A DNA stretch of 64,000 nucleotides from Streptomyces sp. S465 (GTDB lineage Bacteria > Actinomycetota > Actinomycetes > Streptomycetales > Streptomycetaceae). The position numbers and the translations under genes are program-made. Location of the stretch: contig NZ_CP114036.1 of assembly GCF_026898115.1 (NCBI RefSeq), forward strand, positions 62,001-126,000, written 5' to 3'. Below, in pieces: positions 27,075-35,436 of this stretch (within the stretch, counting starts at the first letter, position 1; each line of letters starts with the position of its first letter). The notes beneath the pieces are model-generated. The model was not told where the DNA came from. It was given only the letters and a program-made list of their open reading frames with translations, and did not search any database.

Positions 27075-27656
27075 ATGGAGACGAGGGGGCGCGCGCTGCG
27101 CGCCGATGCGGAGCGGACGGTGCGGACGATCCTGGAGGCGGCCGAACGCGTCCTGGCCGCCGACCCGGCGGCGACCATGGAACAGATCGCAGCGGCGGCC
27201 GGGGTGGCCCGCACCACCGTGCACCGGCGCTTCGCCACCCGCGAGGCACTGGTCGAGGCACTGGTGATCTGGGCGACCGAGCGGTTCCACCAGGCCGTGG
27301 AGGCCGCCCGCCCGCTCACCTCCCCACCGCTGGTCGCCCTGCACCAGGTGACCGCCAACGTCCTTCAGGTGAAGATCGGCTGGAGCTTCGCGATGAGCCG
27401 GACCGCTCCCTCCGACCCCGAGGCGGCGCGCGTGCACGCCGACGTCCTGGCCCAGTGCGATCAGCTCTTCCGCCGCGCACAGGAGGCCGGCCTGCTGTCC
27501 GCGGACACCGACCTGGAGTGGGCCCGCCGGGTCTACTACGCCCTGATCCACGAGGCGGCCGAAGAAGGGCGGGAGCTCGTCGATATCGGCGCCGTCGACC
27601 AGCTGGCCGCACGTGTGGTGGACACCCTGCTGCACGGAGTCGGAACACCGGTGTAG
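27075..27656 (+). CDS. TetR-family transcriptional regulator
   Basis: Encodes 193 residues. The N-terminal HTH is typical: AERTVRTILEAAERVLAADPAATMEQIAAAAGVARTTVHRRFATREALVEAL. The ligand domain is generic, with a TetR_C-like helix set including RRVYYALIHEAAEEG. The frame is open upstream through the SDR gene, but the ATG at 27075 just precedes the family-typical start. It faces the SDR gene across about 120 bases with a shared palindrome. The ligand is unknown. Confidence 0.9.
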   Translation: METRGRALRADAERTVRTILEAAERVLAADPAATMEQIAAAAGVARTTVHRRFATREALVEALVIWATERFHQAVEAARPLTSPPLVALHQVTANVLQVKIGWSFAMSRTAPSDPEAARVHADVLAQCDQLFRRAQEAGLLSADTDLEWARRVYYALIHEAAEEGRELVDIGAVDQLAARVVDTLLHGVGTPV

Positions 27657-27853
27657 ACCTCGCCTCGAAGGCTGGCCGGGGGCTCGGCCCATCCACCCGG
27701 ATACCCCGGAGTCCGGGCGACCTCATCAAGATCAAGTACAGCGTCCACCAGCCACCCGGACGGCACCGTGGCGCGGCGCGGACGGAGACGGACTGTTCGC
27801 CCGCGGCTCGGTCTCACCCGTCCGCGAGCGGTTCGTTTGCCGGACGTGAGTGA

Positions 27854-27870
27854 GACGTTTCCGAAACGTC
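27854..27870. promoter_or_regulatory. 17-bp palindrome upstream of the lipoprotein gene
   Basis: GACGTTTCCGAAACGTC is a perfect palindrome around one central base, about 80 bases before the lipoprotein start. It is the only obvious symmetric site in this 295-base gap and is a candidate operator. Apart from it the gap between the TetR and lipoprotein genes has no gene. Confidence 0.4.
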
Positions 27871-27951
27871 AGCGGCCCCGGGAAAAGTGGTGTTCAGACC
27901 GCGGGAACCGCCAACGAAGACTCCCGCACGAACCCAAGGGGGAACCCGATC

Positions 27952-28644
27952 ATGCGTACGTCCCGGATTCGTACCGCCGCCCTGGCCGCCGTCACCGCCG
28001 CGCTGGCGCTGGGCCTGACCGCCTGCGGCGGCGCCGACGGCGACTCGAAGGCGGCAGGCAGCGACAACACCACCGCTACCGCGCAGAGCAAGTCGGCGTC
28101 CGACCGGGACCGCAAGGACGGCGCGGAGCAGGCCAACAGCAACAGTGACACCAAGACGGACGCGCGCTCGGCCACCACCTCGGACGGGTCCGACGAGGTC
28201 GCCAGCAAGGACGCATCGGTCGCTGCCCAGCAGTGCCTCGGCGACGAGATGCTGGTCACCGCGGTGCACCGGTTCGCCGGACAGCAGGGCGACCACCTGC
28301 TGATCACCGCCTCGAACCAGGGCACCACGCCCTGCTGGGTCACTTCCTACCCCGCCGTGAAGCTCGGCGACGACGACACCGCACTGCCGCACTCGAAGAA
28401 GGACAACCCGGGCGGCGACCAGCGCATCACACTCCAGCCCGGCGCCACGGCATACAGCGCGGTGAACCTCTTCGACTACGGCTCGGACAACCAGACGGCC
28501 CAGTCGCTCGCCATCGCACTGCGCGACGCGGACGGCCACCAGAACCCCTCCTACTCCGTCGTCATGAAGGGCGAGAAGCAGCAGTTCAGCTGGAACGAGG
28601 CCGACGTACTGAACTGGAACACCGAGAAGCCCTACGACTTCTGA
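27952..28644 (+). CDS. Secreted lipoprotein, DUF4232-like
   Basis: Encodes 230 residues. The N-terminus is a lipoprotein signal: positive MRTSRIR, a hydrophobic run, and lipobox LTAC with the acylated cysteine near residue 24, followed by a long Ser/Thr/Asp-rich linker of about 70 residues. The globular C-terminal domain resembles the actinobacterial DUF4232 fold (LLITASNQGTTPCWVTSYPAVKL, ITLQPGATAYSAV), which occurs in surface lipoproteins of unknown role. ATG 27952 is preceded by AAGGGGG. It stands alone with its own promoter region. Confidence 0.82.
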   Translation: MRTSRIRTAALAAVTAALALGLTACGGADGDSKAAGSDNTTATAQSKSASDRDRKDGAEQANSNSDTKTDARSATTSDGSDEVASKDASVAAQQCLGDEMLVTAVHRFAGQQGDHLLITASNQGTTPCWVTSYPAVKLGDDDTALPHSKKDNPGGDQRITLQPGATAYSAVNLFDYGSDNQTAQSLAIALRDADGHQNPSYSVVMKGEKQQFSWNEADVLNWNTEKPYDF

Positions 28645-28966
28645 CCACCCGCCAGACAGCGAGGGCGTCATCCCGGACACGCCACACCACACCTCCCGCA
28701 CCCCACCGGCACGGCCTCGGTGCGCCGGCACCGTCCGAGCGCTTCCGTGACCAGCCGCGCGGCAGCTTCGGCGCGGCAGCCGAGCGCCTTCACGATGACC
28801 GGACCGGGGTCATGCAATGCTCCCCCGCGGCTCGCCGTCCAGGCCGGCCACGTCAGGAGCGCGCAGCGGCCGCCCAGGGCCGCGATTCACATCGGCACGC
28901 CGAACGTGACAGAGAAGTGGCCGGTCGGAGAGTTCCAGGGAACAGCCCGCCGCCCGCGCCGAGGGG
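28645..28966. other. Intergenic, no recognisable gene
   Basis: The 322 bases between the lipoprotein and AsnC/Lrp stops (convergent genes) show open frames but no family-like sequence, no convincing start site and no clear inverted repeat. It should hold the terminators of both genes. Confidence 0.45.
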
Positions 28967-29995
28967 TCAGCCTGCAGGCAGGCTCCGAGGCGCGGATCGG
29001 CGTCCCTGTCCCGGCGGACGCTCCGGGTGCGGCGTTCGCCGCCAATAGCGCTTCCAGACTTCGAGTTGCAGTGTGCATGCGACGGCCGTGACCTCGACGT
29101 CCGCGGCGGCCCCGCCCATGATGAAATCGGCCAGGTCTCCTTCGTCGCGGAACACACCGTCGCACACGAAGGTGCTGGCAGCGCCGATGAGCGCGAGGAA
29201 CCGTGTGGCCGGGTGGGCGGCGAGCGCTGTGCTCAGCCGGGTGGCCGCGCTCGGCGGGCAGGAGATTTCGAGTACGGCCTCGACCTGGTAGCCGAGGTGT
29301 CGCGGTTCGACCTCTACGCGGGGGCGCAGCAGTCCCGAGGCGAACATCGCCGTCGCCGTGCGCCGGGCACGGGACTCGGAGACGTCCAGGGCGCGGGCGA
29401 GGTCGGAGTAGGGGGTCCGCGCGTTGTCCCGCAGTACGGCCGCCACCTCGCGTTCCAACGGGCCGAGGTTCGGGTCGTTGCCCTCGTCGGCCGCGGTGTG
29501 CGCGGCGAGCGCCGCCTCCTGGTCCGCGGTCAGCCGCGGCAGCCGCCACGCCGCGGAACTGGTGAGCCTCCGCAGACTCCAGTGCGCCCGTACCCCGCGG
29601 ATACCCGGGATGCCCGGGATGTCGTCGACCAGCGCAGAGCTGGTCGCCGCCCGGGTCATCCCGTGCAGGACGGCGTAGACGTCCCCGTGCCCGGATGTGA
29701 TGCCGACGTGTGCGGTGTCTGCCCGGTCGGCGAGGGCGGCGGCGACCTCGCGGGCCCGCCCGGGTTCGGTGTCGATCCACAGGTGCACGGGCGGTCCCTC
29801 GGCGAGCAGCGACCAGTCCACCTCGCAGATGACCCGGAGCAGGCCCTCGTCCAGCAGACGGCCGTACCGGCGCCCGACCGTGCGCGCGGAGCTGCCGAGC
29901 ACACGCGCCAGCATGTCGAAGGGTGCCCGGGGCGCGTGCTGCAGCGCAGCGATCAGGTCGAGGTCGGCGTCGTCCAGCTTGCCATCGTCCGCCAT
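28967..29995 (-). CDS. Lrp/AsnC-family regulator with two HTH units
   Basis: Encodes 342 residues. Two AsnC-type HTH segments are present, at the N-terminus (LDDADLDLIAALQHAPRAPFDMLARVLGSSARTVGRRYGRLLDEGLL) and in the middle (LEREVAAVLRDNARTPYSDLARALDVSESRARRTATAMF), each followed by an AsnC-like ligand domain (for example HVGITSGHGDVYAVL and RFLALIGAASTFVCDGVF). Such double-length Lrp proteins occur in actinomycetes and sense amino acids or derivatives. ATG 29995 has AAGAAGGG upstream. It diverges from the MHS transporter, M20 peptidase and racemase operon, so that operon is the likely target with an amino-acid-derived effector. Confidence 0.88.
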   Translation of the reverse strand: MADDGKLDDADLDLIAALQHAPRAPFDMLARVLGSSARTVGRRYGRLLDEGLLRVICEVDWSLLAEGPPVHLWIDTEPGRAREVAAALADRADTAHVGITSGHGDVYAVLHGMTRAATSSALVDDIPGIPGIRGVRAHWSLRRLTSSAAWRLPRLTADQEAALAAHTAADEGNDPNLGPLEREVAAVLRDNARTPYSDLARALDVSESRARRTATAMFASGLLRPRVEVEPRHLGYQVEAVLEISCPPSAATRLSTALAAHPATRFLALIGAASTFVCDGVFRDEGDLADFIMGGAAADVEVTAVACTLQLEVWKRYWRRTPHPERPPGQGRRSAPRSLPAG

Positions 29996-30225
29996 CGGCG
30001 CCCTTCTTCTCGTCACGTGGTGCGCGGAACCGGCGTCCACGCCGCCGACAGCGCACGGATCAGGCAGCCTATCGGCTCGGCCGCCGTTCTGGTGCACCGT
30101 CATCAGCGGAACGACTGAATCAGGCATTCGTCGCCGAATCCTTGCCTGAATGCGGCGGACACTGTAGAACTGCTGCACGACTTCGTCACCAAGGGGCGCC
30201 CAAGCGCGTCAAGGAGGGTGGCTGG

Positions 30226-31533
30226 ATGGCCGCACCACCCGGAGCACGCCCCGGCATGCTCAAGATCTTCTTCGTGTCCTGTATGGGGACCACGCTCGAG
30301 TACTACGACTTCCTCATCTACGGCACCGCAGCCTCGCTGGTCTTCAACAAGCTGTTCTTCCCCGCCGACGATCCGCTCGTCGGCACACTGCTGGCCTTCG
30401 CCGCGTTCGGCACCGGTTTCCTGGCCCGCCCGCTCGGCGGGATCCTGGCCGGGCACTGGGGCGACCGCGTCGGGCGGCGCCGGATGCTGATCCTCACGCT
30501 GACCACGATGGGGCTGTCCACGATGGCCGTCGGGCTGCTGCCGACCTACGCGGTGATCGGTGTGTGGGCCCCCATCCTGCTCGTGGTGCTGCGGCTGGTG
30601 CAGGGCCTCGCCGCGGGCGGTGAGTGGGGCGGCGCGGCACTGTACGGGGTCGAGTCCGCACCACCGGACAGACGGGCGTTCTACGGCAGCTTCACCGGCG
30701 CCGGGATCAGCATCGGCGGACTGCTGGCGATCGCCGTCTTCGCGACCATGAACGCACTGTTCCCGGACGCGATGCTCACCTGGGGCTGGCGGATCCCGTT
30801 TCTGCTGGGCGGTCTGCTGATCGTCGTCGGCCTGGTCGCTCGCCAGGGCGTGGACGACGTGCCGCGGCAGGCGGACTCCGGCGCCCCGCCGGCCGTTCCA
30901 CTGGTCACCGTGGTCCGCCACCACCCCCGCGCGCTGCTGCTGACGTTCGGCCTGAGCCTGGGCTACAACGCCATCGCCTACATCGGCTTCTCCTTCTTCC
31001 TCACCTACGCCGTCGCGGTGGGCCATTCCACCGGTGAAAGCCTCGGGGCACAGGCGGTCTTCCTCACCGGAGCCACCATCTTCTCGCTGGTGTCCGGAGC
31101 GCTGGCGGACCGCTTCGGCCGACGTCCCGTCGTGCTCGTCGGCGCGGTGCTGACCGGGGTCTACCTGTTCGCCTTCTTCTGGCTGGTGAAGAACGGCAAC
31201 CCGGTCCTGTTCCACCTGGCGTTCGCACTGGCTTCACCGCTGACGGCGTCGATGAAGGGCGCGACGCCCGCGATGATCGCCGAACAGTTCCCGGCGACGG
31301 TCCGCTACAGCGGCGCGTCGCTGGGCTACCAGCTCGGCGCCGCGCTGGGCGGCGGGCTCGCCCCGACCGTGGCCACGCTGGTGTTCGTGTCATCCGGCAG
31401 GGCCACGTGGAGTGTGCCCTTGCTGGGCCTGGCGGTTGCGGCGCTCGTCGCCGTCTGCGTCCTGGGCCTGCCGGAAACCATGCGGCGGTCGGTGGCCGCG
31501 AACGAGAGGACCCCACAGGAGGCATCGCGATGA
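30226..31533 (+). CDS. MHS-family (MFS) metabolite:proton symporter
   Basis: Encodes 435 residues with twelve expected membrane segments. The MHS subgroup signature features are present: CMGTTLEYYDFLIYGTAASLVF at TM1, GHWGDRVGRRRMLI in loop 2-3, LLVVLRLVQGLAAGGEWGGAAL, and the second-half repeat ADRFGRRPVVLVGAV. ATG 30226 lies after AAGGAGGG. MHS transporters import small carboxylates and osmolytes. The stop overlaps the M20 gene start (ATGA), implying that the transporter brings in the substrate of the next two enzymes, probably an N-acyl amino acid. Confidence 0.92.
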   Translation: MAAPPGARPGMLKIFFVSCMGTTLEYYDFLIYGTAASLVFNKLFFPADDPLVGTLLAFAAFGTGFLARPLGGILAGHWGDRVGRRRMLILTLTTMGLSTMAVGLLPTYAVIGVWAPILLVVLRLVQGLAAGGEWGGAALYGVESAPPDRRAFYGSFTGAGISIGGLLAIAVFATMNALFPDAMLTWGWRIPFLLGGLLIVVGLVARQGVDDVPRQADSGAPPAVPLVTVVRHHPRALLLTFGLSLGYNAIAYIGFSFFLTYAVAVGHSTGESLGAQAVFLTGATIFSLVSGALADRFGRRPVVLVGAVLTGVYLFAFFWLVKNGNPVLFHLAFALASPLTASMKGATPAMIAEQFPATVRYSGASLGYQLGAALGGGLAPTVATLVFVSSGRATWSVPLLGLAVAALVAVCVLGLPETMRRSVAANERTPQEASR

Positions 31534-32723
31534 TGGCTGTACCCGACCCCTCCGCGCTGCGCGATGTCGACGGCGCGAGCCTGCACCGATGGCTCGAACG
31601 GCACCGCGGGCACGTGCTGGACGACGTCCTGGACCTGGTCGGTCAGGAAACCCCCAGCGATGACCCGGCACTGCTGGACCGCGGGCTGGCCTGGCTCGAG
31701 CGGTGGGTCACCGGCATGCTCGGCGAACCGCGGCACCGCTCCCGTACCGACGGCGGCTCTCACGGGGACACACTCACCCTCGAGTTCGCCGGTACCGGTT
31801 GCGCGCCGGTTGTCCTGCTCGGCCACTACGACACGGTGTGGCCGGCGGGCACGCTCGCCGACTGGCCGTGCACGGTGGACGGCGACCGGGCGACCGGGCC
31901 AGGGATCTTCGACATGAAGGCCGGGCTGGTGCAGGCGGTCTGGGCGCTGCGCGCCCTCTACGCCACCGGACACCAGGCGCCCCCGGTCCGGCTCGTGCTG
32001 AACGGCGACGAGGAGATCGGCAGCCCTGTCTCCCGTCCGGTGATCGAGCGTGCCTGCGCCGGGGCGGCGGCCGTCCTCGTGTTCGAAGGCAGCGCCGCCG
32101 GTGCGCTGAAGACCGGCCGCAAGGGCGTCGGCATCTTCGATGTGACCGTGACCGGGCGCGAGGCGCACGCCGGGCTGGAGCCGGAAAAGGGGGTGAGCGC
32201 CATCGACGAGATGGCCCGGGCCACGTTGGCACTGCACGCGCTGGCCGATCCGGCGGCCGGTACCACGGTCAACGTCGGCCTCGTACACGGCGGCAGCGCG
32301 ATCAACGTGGTGGCGGGGCGAGCCGCCGCACGGGTCGACGTGCGGGTCGCCAGCCAGGCCGAGGCGGACCGGGTGGACCACGCGCTCGCGCGCCTGGAAC
32401 CCCACGATCCACGGGCCGACATCACCGTCACCGGCGAGTGGAACCGGCCCGTGATGGAACGCACCCCCGCGATCACCGCCATGGCCGGCCTCGCCCGCGC
32501 GGCGGCCGCGGAACTCGGGGCGGACCTCGCCGAGGTGTCCGTGGGCGGCGCCAGCGACGGCAACTTCGCCGCCGCGACCGGAGTCCCGGTGCTCGACGGG
32601 ATCGGCGCGGTCGGTGACGGCGCCCACGCCCGTCATGAACACGTGTCGGTCGCGGCCCTGACCGAACGATCCGCGATCGCCGCCGCCGTGCTCGCGGCCT
32701 TCCCGAAAGGACGAACCGAATGA
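31530..32723 (+). CDS. M20-family metallo-amidohydrolase (N-acyl amino acid deacylase or carboxypeptidase G2-like)
   Basis: Encodes 397 residues of the M20 dizinc peptidase family: LLGHYDTVWPAGTL (first His), GPGIFDMKAGLVQAVWAL (bridging Asp), LNGDEEIGSPVSRP (catalytic Glu pair) and a dimerization domain starting KTGRKGVGIFDVTVTGREAHAG, then GGASDGNFAAATGVPVLDGIGAVGDGAHARHEHV with the final metal histidine. Closest in layout to glutamate carboxypeptidase and to N-acyl-amino-acid hydrolases. It overlaps both neighbours by four bases, so the three proteins are co-produced. It likely releases the free L-amino acid after racemization of the N-acyl compound by the next gene product. Confidence 0.9.
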   Translation: MMAVPDPSALRDVDGASLHRWLERHRGHVLDDVLDLVGQETPSDDPALLDRGLAWLERWVTGMLGEPRHRSRTDGGSHGDTLTLEFAGTGCAPVVLLGHYDTVWPAGTLADWPCTVDGDRATGPGIFDMKAGLVQAVWALRALYATGHQAPPVRLVLNGDEEIGSPVSRPVIERACAGAAAVLVFEGSAAGALKTGRKGVGIFDVTVTGREAHAGLEPEKGVSAIDEMARATLALHALADPAAGTTVNVGLVHGGSAINVVAGRAAARVDVRVASQAEADRVDHALARLEPHDPRADITVTGEWNRPVMERTPAITAMAGLARAAAAELGADLAEVSVGGASDGNFAAATGVPVLDGIGAVGDGAHARHEHVSVAALTERSAIAAAVLAAFPKGRTE

Positions 32724-33826
32724 AGATCGAGGGAATCGAGCTGATCCGGGTGACGATGCCGTTGCGGAACACGTTCCGCACGTCCTTCGGCACCATTCAC
32801 GAACGGGACCTGCTGCTCGTCCGCGTGGTCACCCCCGCAGCCGAGGGCTGGGGCGAATGCGTGGCGTTCGGCGCGCCGATGTACTCCTCCGAATACGTGG
32901 CGGGCGCGGCGGAGGTGCTGGAACGGTTCCTCGGCCCCCGGCTGCTCGAACGCGGCGAGGTGCGAGCCGAGGAGGTCGCGGAACTGCTCGCGCCGGTGCG
33001 CGGGCACCGGATGGCGAAGGGCGCCTTGGAAACCGCCGTGCTCGACGCGCAACTTCGGGCCCGTGACGAGTCACTGGGCAACTACCTGGGCGCGACCCGC
33101 AACCGGGTGCCCGCCGGCGTCTCGGTCGGCATCCTCGACTCCGTGCCGCAGCTGCTCGACGTCGTCGGCGGCTACCTCGCCGAGGGCTATCTGCGGATCA
33201 AGCTCAAGATCGCGCCCGGATGGGATGTCGAGCCCGTGCGCGCGGTGCGGGAGCGGTTCGGCGACGACATCCTGCTACAGGTCGACGCCAACGCCGCGTA
33301 CACCCTCGCCGACGCCCGGCACCTGGCGCGGCTCGACGACTTCGGACTGCTGCTCGTGGAACAGCCGCTCCAGGAGGAACAGCTGCGCCAGCACGCGGAG
33401 CTGGCACGGCTCATCCGTACGCCGATCTGCCTCGACGAGTCGATCGTTTCCGCCCAGGGGGCCGCGGACGCGCTGGCGCTCGGAGCGTGCCGGATCGTCA
33501 ACATCAAACCGGGGCGTGTGGGCGGGTACCTCGAGGCCCGGCGCGTTCATGACGTCTGCCGCGCCCATGGCGTGGCCGTCTGGTGCGGCGGGATGCTCGA
33601 GACCGGCATCGGCCGCGCCGCGAACGTCGCGCTGGCCGGACTGCCCGGTTTCACCGTGCCGGGCGACACCTCCGGCTCCGCCCGCTACTACGAGCACGAC
33701 CTCACCGAACCGTTCGTGCTCCGGGACGGACACCTCGACCTGCCCACCGGTCCGGGCATCGGGGTCACCCCGGACGCCGCCGCGCTGGCCGCGCGTACCA
33801 CCGCGAGCACCTGGCTGACCGCGTGA
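32720..33826 (+). CDS. Enolase-superfamily N-acylamino acid racemase / o-succinylbenzoate synthase-like
   Basis: Encodes 368 residues of the muconate-lactonizing subgroup of the enolase superfamily. The catalytic set is visible: lysines in LRIKLKI (KxK), metal ligands in LQVDANAAY, VEQPL and CLDESI, and the second lysine in NIKPGRVGG; CGGMLETGIGRAANVALAGLPGFTVPGD is the usual C-terminal block. The family interconverts D- and L-N-acyl amino acids and can make o-succinylbenzoate, but no menaquinone gene is nearby. Linkage with an M20 deacylase and an AsnC/Lrp regulator favours the racemase role. Confidence 0.88.
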   Translation: MKIEGIELIRVTMPLRNTFRTSFGTIHERDLLLVRVVTPAAEGWGECVAFGAPMYSSEYVAGAAEVLERFLGPRLLERGEVRAEEVAELLAPVRGHRMAKGALETAVLDAQLRARDESLGNYLGATRNRVPAGVSVGILDSVPQLLDVVGGYLAEGYLRIKLKIAPGWDVEPVRAVRERFGDDILLQVDANAAYTLADARHLARLDDFGLLLVEQPLQEEQLRQHAELARLIRTPICLDESIVSAQGAADALALGACRIVNIKPGRVGGYLEARRVHDVCRAHGVAVWCGGMLETGIGRAANVALAGLPGFTVPGDTSGSARYYEHDLTEPFVLRDGHLDLPTGPGIGVTPDAAALAARTTASTWLTA

Positions 33827-33984
33827 GGCGGAACCACACCGGGCTCTGGCGGGTCACGTTTCTTCCGGCCGCGCGATGATGTCTTGCCGCCAGGGCGCGG
33901 AAGGGGGCGGCGGAGCGCCGTAGGAAGGCCGGCGCCCCGCCGCTCTCCACCAACCGCGCCTGATCCTCGCCGCTCCTCACCACC

Positions 33985-34215
33985 GTCAGCCGTCCTCGGG
34001 CTCGCCCGGCGCGACGAGGGCACCGCCCACCTCAAGGACCGGTTCCGGCAAGCCGTCGACGAAGGCGATCTGCCCCCGGACCCCGCCCCCCGGGGGAACC
34101 CGCCCGCTACCTCATGACCGTGGCCATCGGCATCGCCGTCCAGGCCGCCGGCGGCGCCACCCGCGACGACCTCCAGCGGGTCGCCGACGCCGCCCAGGCC
34201 CGCTCCAACGACCCG
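33985..34215 (+). pseudogene. TetR-family regulator C-terminal relic, frameshifted
   Basis: One frame gives LARRDEGTAHLKDRFRQAVD then EGDLPPD, and after a frame change near 34090 another gives LMTVAIGIAVQAAGGATRDDLQRVADAA. Together this is the end of the C-terminal domain of a TetR protein. The DNA-binding half is missing. It lies in a gene-poor 677-base gap (33827-34503); the rest of the gap holds nothing recognisable. Confidence 0.55.
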
Positions 34216-34503
34216 TACCACCACGGGCGTCAGCAGACCGGTTGTCGTCACCCCAGACGGAGCGCAGGGGCGACGGCCGGTGATCACGCGCAGGCGTCCC
34301 CCTCGCCGGCTGGTTTCGCCGTATTGAAGGTGGGACCAGCCGGGCAAACACCGGGGCCCTGGGGTTGGAGCGCCTTGCGTGACGAGTTCGGCGACGCTTG
34401 TCACCCGCAGAGCGGACCAGGCGGAGTCGCAGTACTGCGATGCCGGACAGCTGAGTCGGTCAGGGGTGCGGGTGCCGGCCCTCACCCTTGCTTCCGCCCA
34501 GTC

Positions 34504-35436
34504 TCAATCATCTTCGGTGATGAAGTCGGTCAGCGCGGCAGCGACGGCATCGGGCTGTTCATCGGGGATGAAGTGTCCTGCGTCCGGCACGACGATCCCG
34601 GTGGCGTGGTCGGCCCACGGCCTGATGGAAGCTGCCATGTCGGGGATGGAGCCGTGGCTGCTGGAGATCCCGAGAACCGGAACTCCCAGGCGCTGTTGTT
34701 CCAGCGCTTCGTGGTTCTTCCGCGCCGACTCGGCGGCATCCCGGTAGTAGGCCAGGGATGCGCGGAGACCGCCGTCGGCGGCCACGGACGCGGCGTATTG
34801 CTCAATTTCGACGTCGTCGAAGGTGTCGGAGGAGAGAGTCTTGACCTTCAGGAACCAGCCGACGTACTCCCGTTCGCGGCCGGCGAGCAGTGTCTCGGGC
34901 AGGTCGGGCACGAGGTGGAAGGCGAAGTGCCAGGTCTTCCACGCCTGCTCGGGGTTGGTCGGAATGGCGTCAGGGAGGGTGATGCCCGGGATGCCGGCGT
35001 CGAGCAGTGCCAGGCCACGCAACTGGCTCTGGTACTTCAGGGCGAGGGAAAAGCCGACCCACGCGCCGATGTCGTGGGCGACCAGCCAGTATGTCGAGAC
35101 TCCGAGCGCCTTGACCGCGGCGTGGACGTGCGCGGCGACCGTGTGCGTGTCGTAGCTGATGTCCGGGCGTTCGGAGTGGCCCTGGCCCGGCAGGTCGATC
35201 GCGATGATGTGGAATCGGTCGGCCAGGTTCGGCATCACCTTGCGCCATGCCCACCAGGTCTGCGGGAACCCGGCGAGCAGCACGACGGCTGGACGGTCCG
35301 GCTGACCGCCCTCGACCGCGTGCAGCCGGACGCCGTCCGCGTCGACCCAACGGTGGGTGAAACCGGCCAGCTCGGGCAGCGGCAGGTCGCGGACCGGGTT
35401 GCCGGGGACGCGGGGGGCGCTTGCGGGGTCATTCAT
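34504..35436 (-). CDS. Epoxide hydrolase-like alpha/beta hydrolase
   Basis: Encodes 310 residues. The fold motifs are VVLLAGFPQTWWAWRKVMPNLA (HGxP-like oxyanion segment, here AGFPQ), AIDLPGQGHSERP and the nucleophile elbow LVAHDIGAWVGFSLAL, in which aspartate replaces serine as in epoxide hydrolases and haloacetate dehalogenases; VPDAGHFIPDEQPDAV carries the histidine. It overlaps by eight bases the stop of the upstream MFS gene, so the two are one operon under the divergent TetR gene. Likely role: detoxification of an epoxide or haloacid and export of the compound or product. Confidence 0.88.
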   Translation of the reverse strand: MNDPASAPRVPGNPVRDLPLPELAGFTHRWVDADGVRLHAVEGGQPDRPAVVLLAGFPQTWWAWRKVMPNLADRFHIIAIDLPGQGHSERPDISYDTHTVAAHVHAAVKALGVSTYWLVAHDIGAWVGFSLALKYQSQLRGLALLDAGIPGITLPDAIPTNPEQAWKTWHFAFHLVPDLPETLLAGREREYVGWFLKVKTLSSDTFDDVEIEQYAASVAADGGLRASLAYYRDAAESARKNHEALEQQRLGVPVLGISSSHGSIPDMAASIRPWADHATGIVVPDAGHFIPDEQPDAVAAALTDFITEDD

